Part shown: piece by piece, positions 27,237 to 35,500 of the stretch
How positions within the stretch are numbered: position 1 is the stretch's first letter
Layout of the letters: each line of letters begins with the position of its first letter
Notes under the pieces: generated by a model
What the model saw: the letters and a program-made list of their open reading frames with translations, nothing else
What the model was told of the DNA's origin: nothing
Databases searched by the model: none
DNA from: JAALLB01 sp017643495
GTDB taxonomy: Bacteria; Pseudomonadota; Alphaproteobacteria; Rhizobiales; Rhizobiaceae
Direction of reading: 5' to 3'
Assembly (NCBI GenBank): GCA_965216105.1
Contig: OZ244147.1
Coordinates: 1,860,001 to 1,924,000, forward strand
Length of the DNA: 64,000 nt
Program-made: the position numbers and the translations under genes

Positions 27237-27346
27237 TGGCCGAGCTCCTGTTGATTGGTGACATGCCCGTATCATGGAGACCGGAAGGAGAAAAGCCTGT
27301 CTGGCCAACTGTCCTCAAAGAAGCAGGGATGGCTTTCCAAGACTGA

Positions 27347-27374
27347 TTGCTTTTGGGCAAACTATTTGTATAGT
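27347..27374 (+). promoter_or_regulatory. Putative sigma-70-type promoter of yajC-secDF
   Basis: TTGCTT (27347-27352) and TATAGT (27369-27374) are separated by 16 bases, about 130 bases ahead of yajC in the 269-base gap from the divergent DUF815 gene. Inferred from consensus matching only. Confidence 0.4.
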
Positions 27375-27505
27375 CGCGACAATTCCGGCAGGATTTTGCG
27401 GATTCTTGAAATATCAAGGCGCATGACATAAGTCCGCCAGATTGTTTCAAATTCGGACCGACATTTCCGCTTCGGTCAAAAACAGGTTTCACAGGAGTGC
27501 AGTAC

Positions 27506-27838
27506 ATGTTCGTAACCCCGGCTTATGCCCAAACAGCTGCTGGCGGCGGTAGCATCATTCTTGATTTGCTGCCATTCATCTTGATTTTTGTGATCATGTA
27601 TTTCCTGATCATTCGTCCACAGCGTCAGCAGGCCAAGAAACGTCAGGAAATGCTGACCGCAATTCGTCGGAATGACAAGATTGTTACAGGTGGTGGCGTT
27701 GTCGGGAAGGTGATCAAGGTTATCGACGACAACGAGGTTGAAGTGGAAATTGCTCCGGACACCAAGGTTCGTGTGATGCGCAGTTTCATTGCCGATGTCA
27801 TGATCAAGGGCGAAGCTGCTCCCAAGGAACAAAACTGA
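27506..27838 (+). CDS. yajC: Preprotein translocase subunit YajC
   Basis: 110 residues. A small inner-membrane partner of SecDF. One transmembrane helix (about residues 17-38, ILDLLPFILIFVIMYFLIIR) is followed by RPQQ-type sequence (RPQRQQAKKRQEML) and a cytoplasmic beta-rich domain with VEVEIAPDTKVRVMR. ATG 27506 is preferred over an in-frame GTG at 27497 because AGGAG (27493-27497) then lies eight bases upstream. It precedes secDF by 32 bases, an almost universal pairing. Confidence 0.94.
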   Translation: MFVTPAYAQTAAGGGSIILDLLPFILIFVIMYFLIIRPQRQQAKKRQEMLTAIRRNDKIVTGGGVVGKVIKVIDDNEVEVEIAPDTKVRVMRSFIADVMIKGEAAPKEQN

Positions 27839-27870
27839 TCCGCTAACACTGCGGAACCCCGAGGCTAACA

Positions 27871-30465
27871 ATGCTCTATTTCTCCAAGTGGAAGATCGTT
27901 GCAATCCTGCTCACTGTGCTTGCAGGGTTCATCTTCGCCGTGCCGAACCTTTTGAATGAAAGGCAGTTTGCCGCACTTCCGGAAACCCTGCAGAACAAAC
28001 TGACACTTGGACTGGATTTGCAGGGTGGAGCGCACCTGTTGATGCAGGTTGACGAGGAAGGCCTCGTCAAGGAGCGCATGGAGAGCCTTCGGGATGACAT
28101 TCGCGTCAAGTTGCGGGAGGCTGGCGTTCGCGGCCGCCAATCCGTACAAAACGGCAATGCGATCCAGGTCAGGCTGAATGATGCCTCTCAAACCGGTGCC
28201 ATGCGGACAGCGATGGAAGAAATCCTGGCTCCGACGCAAGGCAATCTTCTAGACGGTCTGGGTGTCGTGGAGGTTGAGGAAAGCAATCCTTCCGAAGGTG
28301 TGCTCGTCTATACGCTGACCGAGGACGGAATTGAAAACCGGGTACGCAATTCGGTGACACAGGCCATTGATGTGTTCCTGAGGCGGATCAATGAGCTGGG
28401 TACGGCTGAGCCGATTGTTCAGCGTGAAGGCACCAACCGGGTACTCGTCCAGTATCCGGGACTGTCAGCCGACGAGATTCCCCGCCTCAAGGGACTTCTC
28501 AATGCGGAAGCAAAACTGAGCTTTCATTCCCTCAGCAATGCAGCCTCGCCGGACGATTTGCTGAACAGCGGGCGGTCAGCGCCTCCGGGTACCGAAATCG
28601 TGTTTGAGGATTCTGATCCGCCGATCCCGTATTTGCTGAATGCAAGACCGGTCCTGACCGGTGACGAACTGGTTGATGCGCAATCAGGTTTTGACCAGAG
28701 AACGGGTGAACCACTTGTTTTCTTCCGCTTCAATGCTGCCGGCTCGCAGAAATTTGCCCGTTTCACTTCTGCCAATGTCGGGCAGCCGTTTGCCATTGTG
28801 CTTGATGAGACAGTCTTGTCTGCTCCACGGATCAATGAGCCGATTATCGGAGGTTCAGGGCAGATTTCCGGGAACTTTACACCACAAACCTCGAATGACC
28901 TTGCGGTATTGCTGAGTGCCGGTGCGCTGCCTGCAAGTTTTGAGTTTGTCGAGGAACGTACAGTCGGGCCCGGGCTGGGTGCAGATTCCATTTCTGCCGG
29001 TACCAGCGCAGCGCTCATCGGCGCAGTGCTTGTTCTGATTTTCATGATTGTCGCCTACGGGCTGTTGGGCGTCATTGCCAATCTCGCGCTCATTGCCAAC
29101 ATTGCAATGATGATTGCGCTTCTGTCGGTCCTGGGGGCAACCCTTACCCTGCCGGGTATTGCCGGTATCGTTCTGACAATGGGGATGGCCGTTGATGCGA
29201 ACGTACTCATATATGAACGGATCCGGGAGGAGAGGGCAAACGGGCGTAACATCATCCAGTCATTTGATGCAGGCTTCAGGCAGGCGTTCACAACCATTCT
29301 TGATGCGAACATCACCACGCTGATTGCCGCGATCATCCTGTTTTTCCTCGGATCCGGCCCGGTTCGCGGGTTTGCCGTTACGCTTGGTATCGGGATATTT
29401 ACAACAGTCTTCACCGCTTACACGGTTACCCGGCTGTTTGTTTCCCTTTGGGTCAAGTTCAAGCGCCCAAAAGAACTTCCAAGCCGCCTGTTCGGCATCA
29501 TTCCGGAGAATACGTCCATCAAGTTCATGAAGGACCGGAAATTCAGCTTTCCCTTCAGTATTGCCGGCGTAATCGGTTCGATACTCCTGTTTGCCATTCT
29601 GGGCCTGAATTTCGGAATTGACTTCAAGGGCGGAACCCTGTTCGAGGTCAAGCCGATCAATCAGGCGACAACCGAAGACGGCATTTCCGACATACGCGCC
29701 AAGCTGGCTGAAATTAATGTCGGCGAAGTGCAGGTTCAGGAATTTGGTGGAACGGATGACATTCTCATCCGGGTTGAAAGCCAGGGGCTCGGGGATGGTG
29801 CAGAACAAAGCGCCGAAGCCAAGGTCAGGGCGGTTCTTGAGGATGATTACCAATTCCGCCGTGTCGAGGTGGTTGGTCCCACGGTTTCAAACGAATTGCG
29901 CTTGTGGGGTTCGCTTTCCGTGGTCGCTGCGCTGATGGCCATCATGATTTATATCTGGTTGCGTTTCGAATGGCAGTTTGCACTGGGTGCTGTTCTGGCA
30001 ACATTGCATGACGTGATATTCACCATCGGGATATTTTCCATCCTGCAACTCGAATTCACCCTTGCAACGATTGCGGCCCTTCTGACGATTGTCGGTTATT
30101 CGTTGAACGACACGGTTGTTGTTTATGACCGGATTCGCGAGAATCTGAGAAAATACAAAAAGAAAACAATTCCGGACCTGATTGATCTTTCGATCAACCA
30201 GATGCTGTCGCGTACCATCCTTACTTCGTTGACGACGTTGCTGGCACTGTTTTCATTGTACTTCCTTGGAGGTCCGGTTTTGGAATCCTTCACATTCGCA
30301 ATGATTTTCGGCGTCTTCATCGGCACTTATTCGTCAATCTTTGTTGCCGCACCATTGCTGATCCTCTTCAAGCTCAGACCTGATGCGTTGTCCCGCGACA
30401 ACAAGGCAAAGATTGATGCGGAGAAGAAAGCAACCGAGAACACATTGCCAGTCGACTTCAGCTGA
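27871..30465 (+). CDS. secDF: Fused protein translocase subunits SecD and SecF
   Basis: 864 residues: SecD (1 to about 540) and SecF (about 552-864) in one chain. SecD shows an N-terminal membrane anchor (KIVAILLTVLAGFIFAVPN), the LGLDLQGGAHLLMQV motif, the large periplasmic P1 domain and a five-helix RND-type cluster with VLTMGMAVDANVLIYERIRE. SecF repeats the plan with LNFGIDFKGGTLFEV and VGYSLNDTVVVYDRIREN. SecDF uses the proton gradient to pull exported chains out of SecYEG on the periplasmic side. Fusion into one protein is known in part of the Hyphomicrobiales and in Gram-positives, and separate genes are the rule in E. coli. Two complex I assembly-factor homologues follow directly. Confidence 0.96.
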   Translation: MLYFSKWKIVAILLTVLAGFIFAVPNLLNERQFAALPETLQNKLTLGLDLQGGAHLLMQVDEEGLVKERMESLRDDIRVKLREAGVRGRQSVQNGNAIQVRLNDASQTGAMRTAMEEILAPTQGNLLDGLGVVEVEESNPSEGVLVYTLTEDGIENRVRNSVTQAIDVFLRRINELGTAEPIVQREGTNRVLVQYPGLSADEIPRLKGLLNAEAKLSFHSLSNAASPDDLLNSGRSAPPGTEIVFEDSDPPIPYLLNARPVLTGDELVDAQSGFDQRTGEPLVFFRFNAAGSQKFARFTSANVGQPFAIVLDETVLSAPRINEPIIGGSGQISGNFTPQTSNDLAVLLSAGALPASFEFVEERTVGPGLGADSISAGTSAALIGAVLVLIFMIVAYGLLGVIANLALIANIAMMIALLSVLGATLTLPGIAGIVLTMGMAVDANVLIYERIREERANGRNIIQSFDAGFRQAFTTILDANITTLIAAIILFFLGSGPVRGFAVTLGIGIFTTVFTAYTVTRLFVSLWVKFKRPKELPSRLFGIIPENTSIKFMKDRKFSFPFSIAGVIGSILLFAILGLNFGIDFKGGTLFEVKPINQATTEDGISDIRAKLAEINVGEVQVQEFGGTDDILIRVESQGLGDGAEQSAEAKVRAVLEDDYQFRRVEVVGPTVSNELRLWGSLSVVAALMAIMIYIWLRFEWQFALGAVLATLHDVIFTIGIFSILQLEFTLATIAALLTIVGYSLNDTVVVYDRIRENLRKYKKKTIPDLIDLSINQMLSRTILTSLTTLLALFSLYFLGGPVLESFTFAMIFGVFIGTYSSIFVAAPLLILFKLRPDALSRDNKAKIDAEKKATENTLPVDFS

Positions 30466-30471
30466 GGTGTG

Positions 30472-30864
30472 ATGAGCGAGACCAAGGGCATAGAAATCCG
30501 GGAAGCGCATTTTCCCGGACGTGCGCCCATTGATGCTTACGGAAATGGCGGTTTCAAGTTTGCCAACATGGCGCATCAGGGCAGCCTTTTGTGTCTGCCT
30601 TCGGGGATCTATGCCTGGAAACCGGAAACACTCAGCGATCTGATCCCGGAAAATTTCAGCAAGCTTTTTGATGAGCCTGAAGACATTGAAATTCTTCTCA
30701 TTGGCACGGGTGAGAACCTTGTTCCGGTTGACAGCGAATTGCGCGGCAAATTCCGGGACGCTTCTATCTCGGCGGATTCAATGGCGACGGGGGCGGCTGT
30801 AAGGACTTACAATGTGCTGGTTGCGGAGGGCAGGGCGGTAGCGGCAGCCCTGCTGGCTGTTTGA
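30472..30864 (+). CDS. Mth938-domain protein (DUF498), NDUFAF3-like
   Basis: 130 residues. The whole protein is an Mth938-type domain (IEIREAHFPGRAPIDAYGNG, then LCLPSGIYAWKP and EILLIGTGEN). The mitochondrial member, NDUFAF3, is an assembly factor of respiratory complex I, and its bacterial relatives are known to lie next to secDF; here the start is six bases after the secDF stop. A role in biogenesis of membrane-bound NADH dehydrogenase is therefore plausible but inferred. ATG 30472 is used, with GAGG at 30464-30467; a GTG three bases earlier is possible. Confidence 0.85.
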   Translation: MSETKGIEIREAHFPGRAPIDAYGNGGFKFANMAHQGSLLCLPSGIYAWKPETLSDLIPENFSKLFDEPEDIEILLIGTGENLVPVDSELRGKFRDASISADSMATGAAVRTYNVLVAEGRAVAAALLAV

Positions 30865-30867
30865 ACA

Positions 30868-31710
30868 GTGACCAAGGGCCACACAGATACAACCGACTGG
30901 CTTTCCGAGTTAAAGACACGTGATCCCGAGCGGTACACGGCATGCCTCTATCTGCCTTCAGCGATACGCAATGATGTAGCCTGTCTTTACACCTTTGACG
31001 CGGAAATTTCCCATATACCCGAGTTGGTCTCGGAACCGATGCCGGGCGAAGTCCGGATCCAGTTTTGGCGGGACCTGATTACCAATGGCTCTGCAAAAGG
31101 TGTCGGGCCAATGGCGGAAAGCCTGCTGGAGGTTGTCGAGCAACACTCTCTGCCACGCGAAGTGCTCTACAATTACCTGAATGCCCGGGTTTTCGACCTT
31201 TACCATGATCCGATGCCGGACATGGCCAGTTTTGAAGGGTATCTTGGGGAAACGCATTCCATTCTGTTTCAACTGGCAGCGTTTATTGCAGGTGGAGAAG
31301 CCGGAACACGGATGGCAGACGCGTGCGGTCATGCCGGCGTAGCATTCGGCATCGCCCGTCTGTTGGCGTCCCTTGCGCGACATCATGGCAGTCAACGGAT
31401 ATATATTCCCGAAGACATTTTGGCCAAACACGGAATGGCTTCCAGCAACTGGCTTTCTGAACCCGTTGGAGAGACCCATTTGCAGGTCATTGGCGAGATG
31501 GTGCAGCTTGCCCGCTCACATCGAAAACTTGCAGACCAGGCCATCTCTGGTCTTGCCGATAAAATCGCCCCGGTTTTCATGCCCCTGGCATTTGTGGAAC
31601 CGCTGCTGAAGAAAATCGAAAACACTGGTTCAGACCTTTTTGTACATCCGGTCGCACTGGGTGATTTGCAACGCCAGTGGATCGCACTGAAACGCGCGGT
31701 TTTCTTCTGA
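30868..31710 (+). CDS. Phytoene/squalene synthase-fold protein, NDUFAF6-like
   Basis: 280 residues of the all-helical squalene/phytoene synthase superfamily. True synthases carry two aspartate-rich metal motifs; here the first is replaced (LYTFDAEISHIPEL, residues 40-53) and the second reads LLASLARHHGSQRIYIPED, with most of the usual aspartates gone. The N-terminal part (YTACLYLPSAIRNDVACLYT and VRIQFWRDLI) closely resembles NDUFAF6 (C8orf38), a mitochondrial complex I assembly factor. Placement three bases after the NDUFAF3-like gene supports this reading over a carotenoid or hopanoid enzyme. The start is GTG 30868, with no clear Shine-Dalgarno; coupling to the upstream gene is likely. Confidence 0.83.
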   Translation: MTKGHTDTTDWLSELKTRDPERYTACLYLPSAIRNDVACLYTFDAEISHIPELVSEPMPGEVRIQFWRDLITNGSAKGVGPMAESLLEVVEQHSLPREVLYNYLNARVFDLYHDPMPDMASFEGYLGETHSILFQLAAFIAGGEAGTRMADACGHAGVAFGIARLLASLARHHGSQRIYIPEDILAKHGMASSNWLSEPVGETHLQVIGEMVQLARSHRKLADQAISGLADKIAPVFMPLAFVEPLLKKIENTGSDLFVHPVALGDLQRQWIALKRAVFF

Positions 31711-31742
31711 GGCAAGCTGTCCGGATGAATTCAGGATAGTGC

Positions 31743-31770
31743 TTGCAATATGCGGCGTTTTCGCTATAAC
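31743..31770 (+). promoter_or_regulatory. Putative promoter for rpsB
   Basis: TTGCAA (31743-31748) and TATAAC (31765-31770) with a 16-base spacer, in the gap upstream of rpsB. This would give a leader of roughly 130 bases, enough for autogenous control by S2, though no specific fold was recognised. Confidence 0.5.
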
Positions 31771-31904
31771 GCCGCTCATTCCACACGCAGGATTACGCTT
31801 TTGAGCCACAGCCCCTGTTTCGGCACTGCTCATCTATTGCGTTCCGGTGACGGCAATTGCTGTTCATTCCCTGCGGAGGTTTAACCGGTAAAGGAGAAAT
31901 ACCA

Positions 31905-32984
31905 ATGGCATTGCCTGATTACAGCATGCGCCAGCTTCTCGAAGCAGGTGCGCACTTCGGTCACCAGACATCTCGCTGGAATCCGAAAATGGGACCTTAT
32001 CTGTACGGTTCCCGCAACAACATCCACATTATCGACCTTTCACAAACCGTTCCGCTTCTGGACCAGGCCCTGAAAGTCATTTCCGACACGGTCGCATCCG
32101 GTGGTCGTGTACTATTCGTTGGCACCAAGCGCCAGGCTTCCGAGATCATTGCCGATGCTGCAAAGCGTTCTGCTCAGTATTACGTGAATGCCCGCTGGCT
32201 TGGCGGCATGCTCACCAACTGGAGCACCATATCGAATTCCATCAAGCGTCTTCGTGAACTTGAGGACCTTCTTTCAAGCGAGGCTGCACAAAAGCTGACC
32301 AAGAAAGAAACACTGATGCTTACTCGCGAAAGTGAAAAACTTGAGCGGGCACTTGGTGGCATCAAGGACATGGGCGGCACACCCGACATCCTGTTCATCG
32401 TTGACACGAACAAGGAATCTATTGCGCTGCAGGAAGCCAAGAAACTCAACATTCCTGTTGTTGCTGTTCTTGATTCGAACTGTGATCCCGACAAGGTTGA
32501 TTATCCGATTCCAGGCAATGATGACGCTGCGCGTGCAATTGCCCTTTACTGCGACCTGATTTCGAAAGCGGCCATTGACGGGATTGCCCGTCAACAGGGT
32601 GCTTCTGGTGTTGACCTGGGTGCTTCGGAAGAAGCCCCGGTTGAAGAAGCTCTTGAGCCTGCTGCAGAAGCTGCCGAAGCAGCACTGGGAGCAGACACAG
32701 GCGAACAGGCATCTCCTGCCGCAATTGCCGGTAATGACGACGAAGATGATGAAAACGCTCCATTGTTTGCAAAGCCGGAAGGTGATGCTGATGACCTCAA
32801 GAAAATCTCGGGCGTCGGTCCGGTTCTTGAGGGCAAGCTGAACGACCTCGGAATTACCAAATACGAGCAGATTGCCAACTTCACTACTGAGCAGATTGCC
32901 CAAGTTGATGAACGCCTGAGTTTCAAGGGCCGCATCGAGCGGGACAATTGGCTCGACCAGGCTGCCGAGTTGGCCAAGGGCTGA
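31905..32984 (+). CDS. rpsB: 30S ribosomal protein S2 with C-terminal extension
   Basis: 359 residues, against about 240-255 for ordinary S2. Residues 1 to about 225 are a complete S2 (MRQLLEAGAHFGHQTSRWNP, TKRQASEIIADAAKRS, FIVDTNKESIALQEAKKLNI, NCDPDKVDYPIPGNDDA). Residues about 226-295 form an acidic, Ala/Glu-rich linker. Residues about 296-357 form a small helical domain opening DDLKKISGVGPVLEGKLNDL, a helix-hairpin-helix-like motif. From general knowledge, extended S2 proteins occur in some Hyphomicrobiales and a similar tail is found on NuoE in rhizobia; the job of the tail is unknown. ATG 31905 has AAAGGAG upstream. tsf follows, the standard order. Confidence 0.96.
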   Translation: MALPDYSMRQLLEAGAHFGHQTSRWNPKMGPYLYGSRNNIHIIDLSQTVPLLDQALKVISDTVASGGRVLFVGTKRQASEIIADAAKRSAQYYVNARWLGGMLTNWSTISNSIKRLRELEDLLSSEAAQKLTKKETLMLTRESEKLERALGGIKDMGGTPDILFIVDTNKESIALQEAKKLNIPVVAVLDSNCDPDKVDYPIPGNDDAARAIALYCDLISKAAIDGIARQQGASGVDLGASEEAPVEEALEPAAEAAEAALGADTGEQASPAAIAGNDDEDDENAPLFAKPEGDADDLKKISGVGPVLEGKLNDLGITKYEQIANFTTEQIAQVDERLSFKGRIERDNWLDQAAELAKG

Positions 32985-32993
32985 CCCGGTTTT

Positions 32994-33019
32994 CCCGGCC
33001 TGTCTTTTATCAGGCCGGG
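32994..33019 (+). terminator. Strong hairpin between rpsB and tsf (attenuator or partial terminator)
   Basis: CCCGGCCTG (32994-33002) pairs perfectly with CAGGCCGGG (33011-33019), an eight-base loop between. No T run follows (TACATTCTT), so it may be an attenuator, an RNA-stability element or a Rho-dependent pause instead of a full terminator. A hairpin here would let S2 and EF-Ts be made in different amounts. Confidence 0.6.
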
Positions 33020-33126
33020 TACATTCTTATATCTGACACAGAATCGGGATTAAGGCTGGGGCCAATCCCGCAGTTGCGGTGAAGGCACCGCTTGAAATTG
33101 GTTATCGCACCAGAAAAGAGGCAAAC

Positions 33127-34053
33127 ATGGCTATTACAGCTGCTCTTGTTAAAGAACTTCGCGAAAAGTCCGGCGCAGGCATGATGGATTGCAAAAACGC
33201 CCTGACTGAAAATGATGGTGACATCGAAGCCGCCATGGACTGGCTCCGCTCCAAGGGGATTGCAAAAGCGGAAAAGAAATCAGGCAGGGTTGCTGCCGAG
33301 GGCCTTATCGGCATGGCCGGTTCAGGAAAATCAGCTTCCGTTGTGGAAGTGAACTCTGAAACCGACTTCGTTGCGCGTAATGAACAGTTCCAGAATATCG
33401 TGCGTCGGGTTGCCGAAACCGCACTCGAAACCGATGGCAGTGTGGAAGCAGTAGCTTCTGCAACCATTTCCGGTGGAGACAAGTCTGTTGCAGACACGAT
33501 TACCGAAGCTGTTGGCACGATTGGTGAGAACATGAACCTTCGCCGTTCTGCCAAGCTTGAAGTGGCTGAGGGCGTTGTTTCTTCCTACATGCACAATGCT
33601 GCCGGTGACGGCATCGGGAAAATCGGTGTTCTTGTTGCGCTTGAATCATCCGGCGATGCGGAAGCGCTCAATGCGATCGGCCGTCAGGTTGCAATGCATG
33701 TTGCAGCAACCAACCCGCTGGCATTGAACAAGGACGAGGTACCTTCCGACGTTGCTGACCGCGAGCGTGCGGTTTATCTCGAAGAGGCCAAGGAGTCCGG
33801 CAAGCCACAGGAAATTGCCGAGAAAATGGTTGAAGGCAAGATGAACAAGTTCTTCAAGGAAAGTGTTCTCCTGTCCCAGGCGTTTGTCATCAATCCTGAC
33901 CTGACTGTGGAAAAGGCACTCAAGGAAGCCGAAGGTTCCGTTGGCGCACCAATCACCATGAAAGGTTTCGTGCGTCTTGCGCTTGGTGAGGGAATTGAGA
34001 AAGAAGAAGAAGATTTTGCTGCTGAAGTTGCTGCCACAATGAAAGGTGGCTAA
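33127..34053 (+). CDS. tsf: Elongation factor Ts
   Basis: 308 residues. The nucleotide-exchange factor that releases GDP from EF-Tu. The N-terminal domain (LVKELREKSGAGMMDCKNAL) and the core with SETDFVARNEQFQNIV and MHVAATNPLALNKDEVP are intact. ATG 33127 is chosen over the longer open frame from 33079, because it gives the standard start and has a purine-rich AAAAGAGG just upstream. It is followed by a hairpin and pyrH. Confidence 0.97.
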   Translation: MAITAALVKELREKSGAGMMDCKNALTENDGDIEAAMDWLRSKGIAKAEKKSGRVAAEGLIGMAGSGKSASVVEVNSETDFVARNEQFQNIVRRVAETALETDGSVEAVASATISGGDKSVADTITEAVGTIGENMNLRRSAKLEVAEGVVSSYMHNAAGDGIGKIGVLVALESSGDAEALNAIGRQVAMHVAATNPLALNKDEVPSDVADRERAVYLEEAKESGKPQEIAEKMVEGKMNKFFKESVLLSQAFVINPDLTVEKALKEAEGSVGAPITMKGFVRLALGEGIEKEEEDFAAEVAATMKGG

Positions 34054-34090
34054 TGACAGCATGAAGTCTTAACTTTATGGTAGATGATGC

Positions 34091-34120
34091 AAGGGCGTTT
34101 CGTGACATCGGAACGCCCTT
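34091..34120 (+). terminator. Hairpin between tsf and pyrH
   Basis: AAGGGCGTT (34091-34099) pairs with AACGCCCTT (34112-34120) across a twelve-base loop. Stem is good but no T tract follows, so it may be a processing or attenuation element. Confidence 0.45.
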
Positions 34121-34159
34121 CGTGTATGGAAATTCCGGAATTTGCGGGGAATGTGAATC

Positions 34160-34882
34160 ATGGGTTCTGAACTCAAGTACAAGCGGGTGCTTCTGAAGGT
34201 TTCCGGGGAAGCACTGATGGGTGCGGGTGGTTTCGGAATTGACCCGTTGACTGTCTCCAGTATTTGCGAGGATATCAAGGAAGGAATCAGCCTGGGGGCT
34301 GAAGTTGGCATTGTGGTTGGTGGTGGCAACATCTTTCGCGGTGTTGCACTGGCCGCAGGTGGTGCCGACCGTGTTTCCGGCGACCACATGGGGATGCTCG
34401 CCACTGTCATGAATGCGATTGCCTTTCGGATGGCCCTTCAAAACATGGGGATTGATTCCGTTGTCCTTTCCGCGATTGACATGCCGGAAATATGTGAGCC
34501 GTTCAGCCAGAGAGCAGCCGAACGTTACCGGGATGCGGGAAAAGTCGTTCTTTTCGCAGGAGGAACAGGAAACCCCTATTTCACAACCGATACGGCTGCC
34601 GCGCTCCGCGCATGTGAAATGCGTTGTGATGCCTTGATGAAGGCAACGCAGGTTGATGGTATCTATTCAGCTGATCCAAACAAGGATCCGGAAGCTGTCC
34701 GGTTTGACACGATTACCCATTCTGAAGTGTTGGCTCGTGGTCTTGAAGTGATGGATGCAGCAGCAGTCAGCCTTGCACGTGAAGCAAGTATTCCTGTTGT
34801 TGTTTTTGAGCTTGCAGACAAGGGCGGGTTTGCAAAGATATTGAAAGGCGAAGGCCGTTCGACTACGGTCTCGGGAAATTAG
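34160..34882 (+). CDS. pyrH: Uridylate kinase
   Basis: 240 residues. Phosphorylates UMP to UDP as a hexamer of the amino-acid kinase fold, distinct from eukaryotic UMP kinases. Visible: RVLLKVSGEALMG at the N-terminus, VVGGGNIFRG, ICEPFSQRAAERY and the VLFAGGTGNPYFTTDTAAAL stretch for phosphate binding. Start ATG 34160. It sits between tsf and frr in the classic order and supplies nucleotides for wall and RNA synthesis. Confidence 0.97.
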   Translation: MGSELKYKRVLLKVSGEALMGAGGFGIDPLTVSSICEDIKEGISLGAEVGIVVGGGNIFRGVALAAGGADRVSGDHMGMLATVMNAIAFRMALQNMGIDSVVLSAIDMPEICEPFSQRAAERYRDAGKVVLFAGGTGNPYFTTDTAAALRACEMRCDALMKATQVDGIYSADPNKDPEAVRFDTITHSEVLARGLEVMDAAAVSLAREASIPVVVFELADKGGFAKILKGEGRSTTVSGN

Positions 34883-34927
34883 GAACGGCTGAAGCGTGGC
34901 TTCACCAGATACACGAGAGTGAGAAAC

Positions 34928-35488
34928 ATGTCCGATAGCATTGATTTGGCTGATATTAACCGCCGCATGGAAGGTGCACTCAATTCATTGAAGAGTGACC
35001 TGGCCGGATTGAGGACGGGCAGGGCCTCTGCAAGCATTCTCGACCCGATTTCCGTTGACGCCTATGGTCAGGCCATGCCGATCAATCAGGTTGCAACCGT
35101 TTCCGTTCCTGAACCACGCATGATCTCGGTTCAGATATGGGACAAATCCATGGTTGGTGCTGTTGAGAAAGCCATTCGTGAATCGGATCTCGGACTCAAC
35201 CCGGTCACTGACGGTACAAACCTGCGTATTCCGCTGCCTGATCTGAATGAGCAACGGCGCAAGGAAATTGCCAAGGTTGCCCACCAGTATGCAGAACAAA
35301 GCCGTGTTTCCATAAGGCATGTACGCCGGGATGGCATGGATGCGATAAAGAAGGCCGAGAAAGATGGTGATCTGGGTCAGGATGATGCCAGATCAATGTC
35401 AGACAAGGTCCAGAAGTCCACAGATGAAAAAATCGCCGAAGTCGACAAGCTTGTTGCCGCCAAGGAACAAGAAATCATGCAGGTTTGA
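34928..35488 (+). CDS. frr: Ribosome recycling factor
   Basis: 186 residues. With EF-G it splits post-termination ribosomes. The two-domain RRF plan is recognisable: an N-terminal helix, the LRTGRASASILDPISVDAYG region, then the globular domain with VSVPEPRMISVQIWDKSM, and a C-terminal helix with RRKEIAKVAHQYAEQSRVSI and RHVRRDGMDAIKKAEKDGDL. ATG 34928 fits the family; the open frame starts three codons earlier at GTG 34919. uppS starts 12 bases after the stop. Confidence 0.97.
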   Translation: MSDSIDLADINRRMEGALNSLKSDLAGLRTGRASASILDPISVDAYGQAMPINQVATVSVPEPRMISVQIWDKSMVGAVEKAIRESDLGLNPVTDGTNLRIPLPDLNEQRRKEIAKVAHQYAEQSRVSIRHVRRDGMDAIKKAEKDGDLGQDDARSMSDKVQKSTDEKIAEVDKLVAAKEQEIMQV

Positions 35489-35500
35489 CCAGAGGTCATC

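Noticed and set aside
30868..31710. A carotenoid or hopanoid phytoene/squalene synthase
   Set aside because: The aspartate-rich metal motifs are lost and the neighbours are secDF and an Mth938 gene instead of crt or hpn genes.
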